Shown in pieces: positions 7,864-16,032 of a stretch of DNA of 25,816 nucleotides. Positions within the stretch are counted from its first letter, which is position 1. Each line of letters starts with the position of its first letter. This stretch comes from a virus. Where the stretch lies: the IMG/VR virus record IMGVR_UViG_3300017917_004041, positions 1 through 25,816 of that record. One strand, given 5' to 3'. The notes under the pieces were generated by a model, which saw nothing but the letters and a program-made list of their open reading frames with translations, was not told where the DNA came from and searched no databases. Position numbers and translations under genes: made by a program.

Positions 7864-8244
7864 ATGAAAACCTTATCTGATGTTGCAAGTTTAATACGTA
7901 CTATTGCACAAACCAATTTAACTGTTGGTGATACTCGTGCTTACAAAACAGGTAACTTATACAGACAGATTGGTTCGTTTAACACATTAGATAGAATGAT
8001 TTCTAAATCAGGCAATCGTTCTACAATCAAATTATTTTATTCTCCAACAGATGCTGCTTATGGTAAATTTGTTGAAAAGGGAACATATAAAATGAAAGCG
8101 AGACCGTTTGCAGGAAATGCTGTATCTGACCCACAAGTTGCAACCGCTGTATCTGAATATCAAAACTCTGTTGTAGATGATATTAACAAAGATATATTTA
8201 AGCAAGTATCTGTATCTTTTAAGAGTTTAGGTAAAAAGAAGTAG
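7864..8244 (+). CDS. HK97 gp10-like neck/tail completion protein
   Basis: A 126-residue protein with the recognisable gp10-like core: SPTDAAYGKFVEKGTYKMKARPFAGNA (about 62-86), where 'VE-GT...ARPF---A' is the family signature. Two helices flank it: an N-terminal one (VASLIRTIAQTNL) and a C-terminal one rich in charged residues ending in KSLGKKK. Proteins of this family join head and tail after packaging. Position after the portal, connector and tail-completion-like genes agrees. The start at 7864 follows an AT-rich spacer of eight bases after the preceding stop. Confidence 0.72.
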   Translation: MKTLSDVASLIRTIAQTNLTVGDTRAYKTGNLYRQIGSFNTLDRMISKSGNRSTIKLFYSPTDAAYGKFVEKGTYKMKARPFAGNAVSDPQVATAVSEYQNSVVDDINKDIFKQVSVSFKSLGKKK

Positions 8245-8292
8245 TATCAAATACTTTTCCAAAAAAAGTGGTTATTAAATAAAAAAGATTAG

Positions 8293-9456
8293 ATGTCATT
8301 ATCAATAACACAAACACCCGCATCTTGCTCATTGGCTCAATCACCAATCGTATTTTCTGTAATTGAGAATACAGGTGTTGTAGCGAGTTCGTCATTTCAG
8401 TATATGGCGGATTTATACTATTGGACAGGTTCTTTAACAAACTCGTCATCAGTAGCAGATTATGTTTTAACAAAATATCCAAACACATCTCTTACTGGTA
8501 TTTTTGACTTTAATAGAATTATAAACTCTACACTTACAAGTTTAGCAATACAGAATACATCTAATGTAGAATATTTTGCAGCTGATTTCTATTGGCAGTA
8601 TCTTTCAGGTTCTACCTACGTTACTGGCTCACATGTTAAATCTAATACATATAAAGCATTAGATGGATATGCAATCTTTCAAGAACCAATAGGACAAGAG
8701 ATTTATAATAAAACCCCACACTGGCCTTTGATGAGTGATGGACCTGCTACTCAATCTGCTTTTGATTTTAATAAAGGTACTGCAGGAGTATATGTAGGTG
8801 ATGTAGGTACAACTACTCCAACTAAATTAGTTTATAGTTCTAATTTGGGAAGTGTAGATTACGCTTTGAGTTCTACAACAGCAACGACTGGACAGATTGT
8901 ACAATATCCAATTGGACCATCACAGAGTGGATTTCCTCTTTCAACATCAGGTTTACAATATTACACAATTCAGGCATACAATAACACAACTCCGTTAGGT
9001 ACTCCAATTACTTACAATATCGTATGTAATCAGAAATATCCTAACATTAGAATTAAGTGGAAAAATAGATACGGACAGTTTGATTGGTTTAACTTTAATA
9101 TGGTTAATAGACAATCATTCCAAACACAGACAAGAACATACCAACCACAATTAGGAAGTTGGGAAGGAAGTTCTTTATCATACAACAATTACGATAGTTC
9201 AACTCTAAATTATATTGCGGACTCAAAACAAGCAATCTCTGTAAATACTGATTGGATTTCAGAAGATTACAATGAGCTGCTTAAACAATTATTAGTTAGT
9301 GATGAAATCTATTGGATATACGATGAAAGTACAGGAGATTTAAGACCTATCACTATAACAACTCAATCTATTACCTTTAAGACAGGAGTAGTTGATAAAA
9401 CAATTCAATACGCATTTGATTTCAATTGGGGACAAGCATATAAACTAATAATATAA
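8293..9456 (+). CDS. Putative distal tail/baseplate structural protein
   Basis: A 387-residue beta-rich protein with no membrane segment. The N-terminal half is Ser/Thr-rich and resembles immunoglobulin-like or fibronectin-like sandwiches (FSVIENTGVVASSSFQY, GIFDFNRIINSTL). The C-terminal half contains a distinctive NIRIKWKNRYGQFDWFNF stretch and DWISEDYNELLKQLLVSDEIYWIYD, which I associate with tail tip (Dit-like) proteins encoded before the hub gene in Bacteroidota phages. It overlaps the next gene by one base (TAATG), so the pair is translationally coupled. The Dit assignment rests on position and style rather than a diagnostic motif. Confidence 0.55.
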   Translation: MSLSITQTPASCSLAQSPIVFSVIENTGVVASSSFQYMADLYYWTGSLTNSSSVADYVLTKYPNTSLTGIFDFNRIINSTLTSLAIQNTSNVEYFAADFYWQYLSGSTYVTGSHVKSNTYKALDGYAIFQEPIGQEIYNKTPHWPLMSDGPATQSAFDFNKGTAGVYVGDVGTTTPTKLVYSSNLGSVDYALSSTTATTGQIVQYPIGPSQSGFPLSTSGLQYYTIQAYNNTTPLGTPITYNIVCNQKYPNIRIKWKNRYGQFDWFNFNMVNRQSFQTQTRTYQPQLGSWEGSSLSYNNYDSSTLNYIADSKQAISVNTDWISEDYNELLKQLLVSDEIYWIYDESTGDLRPITITTQSITFKTGVVDKTIQYAFDFNWGQAYKLII

Positions 9457-11573
9457 TGGGTATTATATCTACACAAGGATTTAGTTTCAAGCTAATAGCC
9501 AATGGTGAGCAATTAGACCTATTCAAAGATGAAGAAATATTATTATCTGATAATGTTACTGGCCTTTTTGATTTGGGTATATTACCTGCTGACTTTACCC
9601 GCCAGATTACCTTACCAGGAACAAAGAAGAATAACGCCTTCTTTGAACACTACTACGATATTAGTGTAGATGAACCATTCTTATTTGCAACCAACACAAA
9701 GGTTGATGCCTATTTTGACTTTGATGGTATTATTCTTTCTGATGGGTATTTACAGTTAAATAAAGTAAATGTAATTGCGAATAAGTTTATTGACTCATAC
9801 GAAGTAACTATATTCGGTGGATTAAGTTCTTTTGCAAGAGATATTAACAGATACTTCCTTACAGATTTAACTTCTTCCCTTTCACAATACAATCACACAT
9901 CATCATTACAGAACATAACTGCGAGTTGGAGTGGAGACCTTTTTAACGGAGATATAGTTTATCCTCTTGCTGAATACGGACAGAAGATACTTTATACACC
10001 ACAAGAAAATCAATTTGGTATAGATACTCCTTCAGGCTCTCTTTCAGTGCAGGATTTCAAACCTGCAATCAGAATTAAGCCGGTATGGGATGCGATATTC
10101 GAGCAATATGGATATACATATACTGGCTCATTTTGGAATGAACCATTCTTAAATAATGTATATCTACTTTGTAATAACAAATTAAGATACCCTGTTTACG
10201 ATAGTATTGATTTAGAAACATACGGTTTATTTAAGATAGCACCTATTAGTGGCTCTGGTATGACGAATGTTTCATTACCTGCATCTTCAACTGATTATGT
10301 TTTACCTTGGTATAATATCCAATCTAATCCTGCTGGCAATCTAAATTCCAATACTGAATATACTTTGGACTTTGATACAAAATTAAGAGGTGAAATTAAA
10401 TTAAGTTATTTAGTAAATCCTGATAGTACAACATCAGCAGGTTATCCTTTATTTAACTTAAAAGTAAAAACATTATCAAATACAACTGTTGCTACAATAC
10501 CTCTTACGATTATAAATCAGTTTATGGAAGATACTTACACAGCAAATCTACCATATAACAGAGAAGAAAAGTTTGATGTAACTGCAGAATTTAATTGTAA
10601 TACTGTCATTCCTCCTGGCACTTATAGATTTTACATAGAATATACTTCAACAACAGGCGGTAGTGCACAATTTGATGTTGTTTTAGACCCTGATGGACAA
10701 CCTAAATCATATCTTGCAATTACAAAAGTAAATCAAGGTGGTGATGGATTAGTTCTAAACGTAGGTGAAAACTTACCGTATGGAACATCTGGTATTAAGC
10801 AGATTGATTTTATTACATCTGTACAGAAGAAATTTAATTTAGTAATATATCCATCTAAAACTAAATCAAGAGAGTTTATTGTTGAAGCATTTAACAAATG
10901 GTATAAAGAAGGAGAAGTTAAAGATTTTAACAAATACATCAATTTAGATGAGAAGATAGAAGTAATACCTGCTAACTCACTCGCTGTAAATGAATTAAAT
11001 TTCGGTGATACATTAGACCAGGATTATATTTCTCAACAGTTCTCTAAAGAAGCGAATAGAGAGTATGGTAAAACATATTACATAGATACTCAAAACTTTT
11101 TCTCACAAGGAAAGTTTGAGGTCAAAACTGGCTTTGCATCTTCACCATTGATATATTTAGCAGGAACAGGAACATCTGGCTCTGCTTTACCACAACCTGC
11201 ATATTCTGCATCTATTTCGGACTCAACTATTGGAAGTGATACAATTACTTGTTTAGGAAGTTCATATACGAATACAGTTAATAGAACTGTTGTTACTATT
11301 GTAGATAGCAACGGTACAACTGTAACTAACTTTGGTGCACCTGTTGTTGTGGTAGTTAGATACGATATTGGATTATGTAGTGGTGGAACATCAACAAAAG
11401 AAGAAACAATTACTGTTCCTTTTGGTGCTTCATCGGCATATTTAGATTATTATTCAACTGCGTATGTTGATTGTGGTTCATCACCTTGTACAACAGAAAC
11501 ACAAACAATAGATTGTGTAGTTTCAGTTTCACCTGGAGCTATTTATGCATCATCATCAATATCAGCTTGTTAA
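9456..11573 (+). CDS. Tail hub protein, N-terminal part, with Cys-rich terminal module
   Basis: A 705-residue protein. The N-terminus (GFSFKLIANGEQLDLFKDEEILLSDN, then GILPADFTRQITLPGTKKN) is typical of hub or tail-tip proteins in Bacteroidota phages. The middle includes KPAIRIKPVWDAIFEQYGYTYTGSFW and a QKKFNLVIYPSKTKSREFIVEAF segment that fit the hub of such tails. About the last 130 residues are a separate Cys-rich beta module (CLGSSY, CSGGTST, VDCGSSPC, terminal C) closely related to the end of the next protein. The next gene begins in the same reading frame after only the TAA and one codon. Its N-terminus looks like the missing C-terminal part of this hub. This suggests a single ancestral hub gene split by insertion of the module and stop. 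Confidence 0.68.
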   Translation: MGIISTQGFSFKLIANGEQLDLFKDEEILLSDNVTGLFDLGILPADFTRQITLPGTKKNNAFFEHYYDISVDEPFLFATNTKVDAYFDFDGIILSDGYLQLNKVNVIANKFIDSYEVTIFGGLSSFARDINRYFLTDLTSSLSQYNHTSSLQNITASWSGDLFNGDIVYPLAEYGQKILYTPQENQFGIDTPSGSLSVQDFKPAIRIKPVWDAIFEQYGYTYTGSFWNEPFLNNVYLLCNNKLRYPVYDSIDLETYGLFKIAPISGSGMTNVSLPASSTDYVLPWYNIQSNPAGNLNSNTEYTLDFDTKLRGEIKLSYLVNPDSTTSAGYPLFNLKVKTLSNTTVATIPLTIINQFMEDTYTANLPYNREEKFDVTAEFNCNTVIPPGTYRFYIEYTSTTGGSAQFDVVLDPDGQPKSYLAITKVNQGGDGLVLNVGENLPYGTSGIKQIDFITSVQKKFNLVIYPSKTKSREFIVEAFNKWYKEGEVKDFNKYINLDEKIEVIPANSLAVNELNFGDTLDQDYISQQFSKEANREYGKTYYIDTQNFFSQGKFEVKTGFASSPLIYLAGTGTSGSALPQPAYSASISDSTIGSDTITCLGSSYTNTVNRTVVTIVDSNGTTVTNFGAPVVVVVRYDIGLCSGGTSTKEETITVPFGASSAYLDYYSTAYVDCGSSPCTTETQTIDCVVSVSPGAIYASSSISAC

Positions 11574-11576
11574 ATT

Positions 11577-13538
11577 ATGGCATACAGTGCAATATACATA
11601 CCTACATTTATTAGTTCGGTAACTTACCAACCAGCTAGAGTTCTGCCACATATTTATTTTTACAATGGAACAAGAGAAACTGATACATGGTATTTGGAAG
11701 GGTTTAATACAAACTCTACTTCTTCCGTTAGAGTTCATCCTTCTACTATATTCCCTTATTTTGACAATTATAGTGGAAACACACCTACTACTTCATCACT
11801 TTCATTATTATTTAATAACGAAGCCGCAGTATATGGTGAAGCACCTACTGCATCTTTATATCAGACATATTGGGAAACCTATGTGTCTTTACTTTATAAC
11901 CCAAAAACGAGATTATTAAATTGTTCTGCAATAATTCCTCTTGCTGACTATTTTAAGATGGAATTGAATGATATAGTTAATTTTAGAGGAAACTATTATC
12001 ATTTAAGAGCAATAAACGATTATAACTTATCAACAGGTGAATGTAATTTACAGTTGTTAGGACCAATAATTAAAGGTACATTAGATGGAAGTATTGTTCC
12101 ACCTGGACCTACTACAACTACAACTACTACAACAGCAGCACCAACTACTACAACTACTCTTGCTCCTACAACTACGACAACGAGTACAACGAGTACAACT
12201 ACTACTGCTGCACCTACAACAACAACTACATCTACTACAACAACACTTGCTCCTACTACTACAACTACGACAAGTACAACTACAACGGCTGCTCCAACAA
12301 CTACAACCACAACGAGTACAACAACTACAAGTACTACGACTACAACTGCTGCACCTACTACTACAACCACAACTACAACTTATATCACTAAATATTTAGT
12401 TGAGTTATGTGGAGGTGGAATTGGTCCATATATCGTAACTTTAGGTAGTGGTGATACTCCATCAGGAATTGGACAAGCATTTAAGATAAGTGGTAATTCA
12501 GGTGCTGGATTTAATGGTACTAACTGTTGGGAAGTTTTAGAAATTGACCCAATTGGAAATGTTGATTACGCAAACCTTGCATTTGGTTCTGTATTTAGTA
12601 ACTGTACTGATTGTAATAATACAAATACAACTACAACTACATCTACAACATCTACAACTACGACAACAGCGGCTCCAACAACCACTACGACAACAAGTAC
12701 TACGACTACTACAACCACTGCTGCACCTACAACCACAACAACTACAACTGCAGCACCAACTGTATATGCATGGGATGCAACTGTGGTAGATAATACATCA
12801 CACTCATCAAGCTGTACTTTACCGTACACTACAACTTATTATACAACAACTAACGTTCCAATTCTGAATACAACTATAATTTATTTAGACTCGGCATTAA
12901 CTACAACGTTAAATGGTGGTGATGGATTTGTTAAGATGAAGAGAACAGGTATTACAAATGAATATTCAGTAAGAGTTAATTCATCTGGTTTAGTGACAAG
13001 AGTAACAGTTTGTCCTGTTACAACTACAACTACATCTACGACAAGTACAACAACTACGACAACAACTACTACGGCTGCACCTACGACTACAACAACGACT
13101 ACAACCGTTGCACCAACTACTACAACAACTGCAGCACCAACTATTTATTATGTATCTGCTGATGATGTATATGAAGGAGCATTTGATGTAAACTGTTTAG
13201 GAGTTGATTATTATGGTGGATTAGTTGTTTATAGATTAGTTGCAACACTTAAAGATGGTTCAGGAAATACAATAACTAACTCAACCGGAACACCGATATA
13301 CACTAATGTTAATTTTGAAACAAATCCTTGCTTTGGTGGAACATCAACCGGTTCAGTACAAATTACAATACCAACAGGAGGACAGACTGGTTCATATACA
13401 TACTACTCACAAAACGTAGTAGATTGTGGAACTTCAGTTTGTGCATACGAATACGAAACAGCATTATGTGTAACATCATTGAGTGGTAGTGGATTAACAT
13501 TACAAATCGCAAGCGGTTCAGATTATACTTATTGTTAA
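11577..13538 (+). CDS. Tail hub C-terminal part fused to Thr-rich stalk and modules
   Basis: The first about 165 of 653 residues (PHIYFYNG, TIFPYFDNYSG, LYNPKTRLLNCSAIIPL, NFRGNYYHLRAINDYNLSTG) look like the C-terminal domain normally found at the end of a Bacteroidota phage hub protein, not like a fibre start. Then come three Thr-rich stalks (12111-12380, 12621-12761, 13018-13140) made of T runs broken by AAP, LAP, VAP and single Ser. They separate three compact modules with Cys residues. The second module has a YLDSALTTTLNGGDGF segment known to me from other phage appendages. The last module is a relative of the end of the upstream protein and ends in Cys. The architecture suggests a beaded, exposed and possibly glycosylated receptor-binding structure at the tail tip. 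The receptor is unknown. Confidence 0.66.
   Translation: MAYSAIYIPTFISSVTYQPARVLPHIYFYNGTRETDTWYLEGFNTNSTSSVRVHPSTIFPYFDNYSGNTPTTSSLSLLFNNEAAVYGEAPTASLYQTYWETYVSLLYNPKTRLLNCSAIIPLADYFKMELNDIVNFRGNYYHLRAINDYNLSTGECNLQLLGPIIKGTLDGSIVPPGPTTTTTTTTAAPTTTTTLAPTTTTTSTTSTTTTAAPTTTTTSTTTTLAPTTTTTTSTTTTAAPTTTTTTSTTTTSTTTTTAAPTTTTTTTTYITKYLVELCGGGIGPYIVTLGSGDTPSGIGQAFKISGNSGAGFNGTNCWEVLEIDPIGNVDYANLAFGSVFSNCTDCNNTNTTTTTSTTSTTTTTAAPTTTTTTSTTTTTTTAAPTTTTTTTAAPTVYAWDATVVDNTSHSSSCTLPYTTTYYTTTNVPILNTTIIYLDSALTTTLNGGDGFVKMKRTGITNEYSVRVNSSGLVTRVTVCPVTTTTTSTTSTTTTTTTTTAAPTTTTTTTTVAPTTTTTAAPTIYYVSADDVYEGAFDVNCLGVDYYGGLVVYRLVATLKDGSGNTITNSTGTPIYTNVNFETNPCFGGTSTGSVQITIPTGGQTGSYTYYSQNVVDCGTSVCAYEYETALCVTSLSGSGLTLQIASGSDYTYC
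12111..12380 (+). repeat. Long Thr-rich linker repeat region
   Basis: About 90 residues of almost pure Thr, broken by AAP or LAP every 5-15 residues and occasional single Ser. This is the longest stalk in the window. Related tracts in the same gene lie at 12621-12761 and 13018-13140. Synonymous Thr codons are mixed throughout. Confidence 0.85.
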
Positions 13539-13549
13539 AATAAAAGGTT

Positions 13550-14491
13550 ATGAAACAAATTAGATTTTTATGTGCCCAACCTGCTTCTAAATACTACGAA
13601 TGGCAAGTTGAGGTAATGTTAAACAATTTTATGGAAATGGGAGTAAATCCCAATTGGATAGATATTGTTTGTTGGAAAGTAGATGGTGAAGTACCACAGA
13701 ATTGGAGTAGATTAGCAGAAAAATATCCTGCTCGTTTTTTCTTTTATGATGATAAGAGAGAAACAAAACACTACATCAGTTCAATCAGACCCAACATCAT
13801 CAAACAACATTGGCAGGCTCATCCTGAATTGATGGATGAAATCATCTTTTATCACGACTGCGATATACTCTTTACCAAACCCATAAATGAGTGGATTACA
13901 GAGGATATGCTCAACGATAATAATTGGTATGGTTCTGATACACGCTGGTACATTTCACACTCTTATATCAAAGGAAAAGGGGATGATATAATGAATAAGA
14001 TGTGTGAGATTATGCAGTTGGATGAAAAACTAATTGAAGATAACGAATTAAACGCAATTGGTGCTCAATACCTGATGAAAGGATTGAATTATCAGTTTTG
14101 GCATAGAGTAGAAAAGGATAGTGAAAGATTGTTTAAGGAAATAACAGAATTAAATAATCAAAAAGTAGCCGAAGACCCTAACTACCACACATTACAAATA
14201 TGGTGTGCAGATATGTGGGCAGTTCTTTGGGGTGGATGGAGAATGGGTAAAAATACAATCTGCCATCCTAACTTTAACTTTAGTTGGGGCACATCAAATG
14301 AATTGGACTGGTTGAATAATAATATAATGCATAATGCAGGAGTTATTTCATCGCATGAAGGTCTGTTTTACAAAGGAGAATGGATTAGTGAATATCCTTA
14401 CGGAAAAGAATTAGATATAAAAGAAAACACTGCGAGTAAAAGATATTGGGAATGGGTACAGAAGGTTGGTGAAAAAACAGTATTAGTATGA
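13550..14491 (+). CDS. Glycosyltransferase-like protein, GT-A type with DxD
   Basis: A 313-residue soluble protein that looks like a GT-A glycosyltransferase. The N-terminus (RFLCAQPASKYYEWQVEVM) and the metal-binding motif YHDCDILFTKPI (DCD at 103-105) are in the usual order. The late WCADMWAVLWGGW and HPNFNFSW segments complete an acceptor side. The YxWQ element, the DxD with following 'P' and the late Trp/Met-rich segment remind me of peptidyl hydroxyproline/serine O-glycosyltransferases; this resemblance is by eye only. It follows the Thr/Pro-rich tail gene by 11 bases and has a good AAAAGGTT ribosome site. A protein-glycosylating role on the stalks is therefore an attractive inference; modification of host surface glycans is the alternative. 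It overlaps the next gene by 4 bases (ATGA). Confidence 0.62.
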   Translation: MKQIRFLCAQPASKYYEWQVEVMLNNFMEMGVNPNWIDIVCWKVDGEVPQNWSRLAEKYPARFFFYDDKRETKHYISSIRPNIIKQHWQAHPELMDEIIFYHDCDILFTKPINEWITEDMLNDNNWYGSDTRWYISHSYIKGKGDDIMNKMCEIMQLDEKLIEDNELNAIGAQYLMKGLNYQFWHRVEKDSERLFKEITELNNQKVAEDPNYHTLQIWCADMWAVLWGGWRMGKNTICHPNFNFSWGTSNELDWLNNNIMHNAGVISSHEGLFYKGEWISEYPYGKELDIKENTASKRYWEWVQKVGEKTVLV

Positions 14492-15009
14492 TAGAGAAAA
14501 TAATATCAGAGAACCCAGAAAACCATTGGAGATTTCTTAATTGTGAGAATAAAATAGTAATGGATATGGGATGCTCATTTTGGGATAGTAGTTGGAATGA
14601 TGGATGGTTATCATCAGCTCAATATTTTGTTTCTAAAGGTGCTTCTAAACTAATCGGTTTTGATTGTGCTATGCAGGATATTATCAGATACAATGAAATG
14701 TATAATGGTGATGCCAAATGGGAGATATTCCATTTATGTGTAGATAACGAACTACAATTAAGAGAACTGATAGAAAAATACCAACCACAGGTAATCAAAT
14801 GTGATATAGAAGGAGCTGAAATATATTTTGATAACATAGAAAAAGAAGTTATGGAATGTGTAGATGAAATTGCGATTGAATATCACAATGAGCCAACAAG
14901 AATAATGTGTGAAAATAAAATAAACGAATGGGGATTTAATAACAGTCAATTTTACCAATTAGGTGAATATGACATAAACTACGTAGGAGTATGGCATCTT
15001 TGGAGATAA
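14488..15009 (+). CDS. FkbM-family SAM-dependent methyltransferase
   Basis: A 173-residue class I methyltransferase. Motif I is KIVMDMGCSFWDSS (about 22-35, with the D-G-C turn that binds SAM). An acidic residue after strand 2 (LIGFDCAMQ) fits ribose contact. The strand 4 motif QVIKCDIEGAE (104-111) is the hallmark of the FkbM family, which O-methylates sugars or polyketides. It is short for the family (about 200-250 residues) but keeps the core. It is coupled to the glycosyltransferase-like gene upstream by an ATGA overlap and to the gene downstream by a 19-base overlap. The three probably act on one glycan, for example capping a sugar by methylation. Substrate is unknown. Confidence 0.72.
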   Translation: MIEKIISENPENHWRFLNCENKIVMDMGCSFWDSSWNDGWLSSAQYFVSKGASKLIGFDCAMQDIIRYNEMYNGDAKWEIFHLCVDNELQLRELIEKYQPQVIKCDIEGAEIYFDNIEKEVMECVDEIAIEYHNEPTRIMCENKINEWGFNNSQFYQLGEYDINYVGVWHLWR

Positions 15010-15872
15010 AAAAAGCAACTTATGGTGGTGCAGATTGTACCGAAATCATCAAATCAAAAATAAAGGGTGATACATTGATTTTAAGAGTAGATAATTCTAT
15101 AATGGGTGATACTCTCGTTGGACAGGTAAAGTTCCTTGAGATTGAAGGAAAAGTGGGTGAAATGGAATTTAATGAGAGAGTTAGAGAAGGAGATGTATTT
15201 AGGATGCCAAAATCTACAAATAAAAGATTGGGTATTTGGTATTCAAATGACCAGACAGGTCATCCTTGCATAAAAAAATCGTTAGAAAGCATAGAAATCG
15301 CCTCACAAAATAAGGCTGATATAATCACTTGTGTATGGAATAGGGTAGAAAACAACCCTTTTCATGAAATAATTAGTTGGAATAGAAGTTCATCTCATCT
15401 CAACCAATTATTACAGATACTACAATGCATATTTACTGCGAGAACGATGGGTAATTACGATTATGTTTCATTTTTGGAACACGATGTAATGTACGGTGAA
15501 GGATATTTTGATTTTCCAGAGTTTGAAAAAGGAGAAGTTTGGACAAATATGAATTATGGTGGGATAAATAGAACAGGTTGGCAGAACAGAAATCAGAACG
15601 ATGAACCGATGCACCAAATGACAATGAGAATGGAAGATGCATTAGAGCATTTTTTAGGTATATTAGATAACGCATTGGTGACAAATAGTGGAATGATTGA
15701 GGACCAGAGATTGATTAGAAAACAATGGCATGCACCAAACCAAAGTATTCATATAAATCACGGTTCTCACTTTACATCTCACTTTACAATATACGATACT
15801 GAAGATACTTACAAAGAGCATATGTATTGGGGAAAGCATAACGATTACCTTTACTTATTTAATAACGAATAA
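14991..15872 (+). CDS. DUF3395-like domain fused to glycosyltransferase-like domain
   Basis: Residues 1-55 (KKATYGGADCTEIIKSKIKG, VDNSIMGDTLVGQVKFLEI) fit the DUF3395-type beta domain, which in bacteria often accompanies glycosyltransferases. The remaining 235 residues look like a GT-A-like enzyme: ADIITCVWNR (about 109-118), DYVSFLEHDVMYGEGYFDF with an acidic EHD at 163-165 in the DxD place, then NYGGINRTGWQ and a C-terminal INHGSHFTSHFTIY. I choose 14991 because the DUF3395-like domain needs this start, although it overlaps the methyltransferase by 19 bases; a GTAGGAGT sequence just before the ATG serves as ribosome site. It probably extends or edits the same glycan as the two preceding enzymes. 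Family assignment is by eye. Confidence 0.58.
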   Translation: MASLEIKKATYGGADCTEIIKSKIKGDTLILRVDNSIMGDTLVGQVKFLEIEGKVGEMEFNERVREGDVFRMPKSTNKRLGIWYSNDQTGHPCIKKSLESIEIASQNKADIITCVWNRVENNPFHEIISWNRSSSHLNQLLQILQCIFTARTMGNYDYVSFLEHDVMYGEGYFDFPEFEKGEVWTNMNYGGINRTGWQNRNQNDEPMHQMTMRMEDALEHFLGILDNALVTNSGMIEDQRLIRKQWHAPNQSIHINHGSHFTSHFTIYDTEDTYKEHMYWGKHNDYLYLFNNE

Positions 15873-15885
15873 TTGTTATACTATT

Positions 15886-16032
15886 ATGATAAAGAATATA
15901 ATTGATTTATTAAACCAGTCTGATTACTATGGTGTAAGTGAAAGAATTGATATTGCTAAAGGTAAATATCAAAAACCACACTCACTAAAACAGGCATTTA
16001 GATTGGTAAAACGAGTTTGGAATGGCCGATAA
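15886..16032 (+). CDS. Small basic protein before the tape measure
   Basis: A 48-residue ORF (MIKNIIDLLNQSDYYG... ending LVKRVWNGR) fills the space between the glycosyltransferase-like gene and the tape measure gene. It overlaps the tape measure start by 11 bases. Codon use and composition are normal, and the C-terminus is helical and basic. In many siphophages the tail assembly chaperones sit just before the tape measure, so an accessory tail role is possible. It is much shorter than known chaperones and I do not recognise it. No frameshift signal that would join it to the next gene is obvious. Confidence 0.5.
   Translation: MIKNIIDLLNQSDYYGVSERIDIAKGKYQKPHSLKQAFRLVKRVWNGR

Noticed and set aside
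8245-8292. Possible hairpin after the gp10-like gene
   Set aside because: Only a 5-bp AT-rich stem without a T run directly after it; too weak to call a terminator.
12020-12370. Long minus-strand frame encoding Val-rich sequence
   Set aside because: It is the mirror of the Thr-rich stalk (ACN read backwards gives GTN/GTT), has no start context and no independent composition.
12111-13140. Possible CRISPR or diversity-generating retroelement repeats
   Set aside because: Repeats are codon-level Thr tracts with no fixed spacer, and no reverse transcriptase or template repeat is visible in the window.
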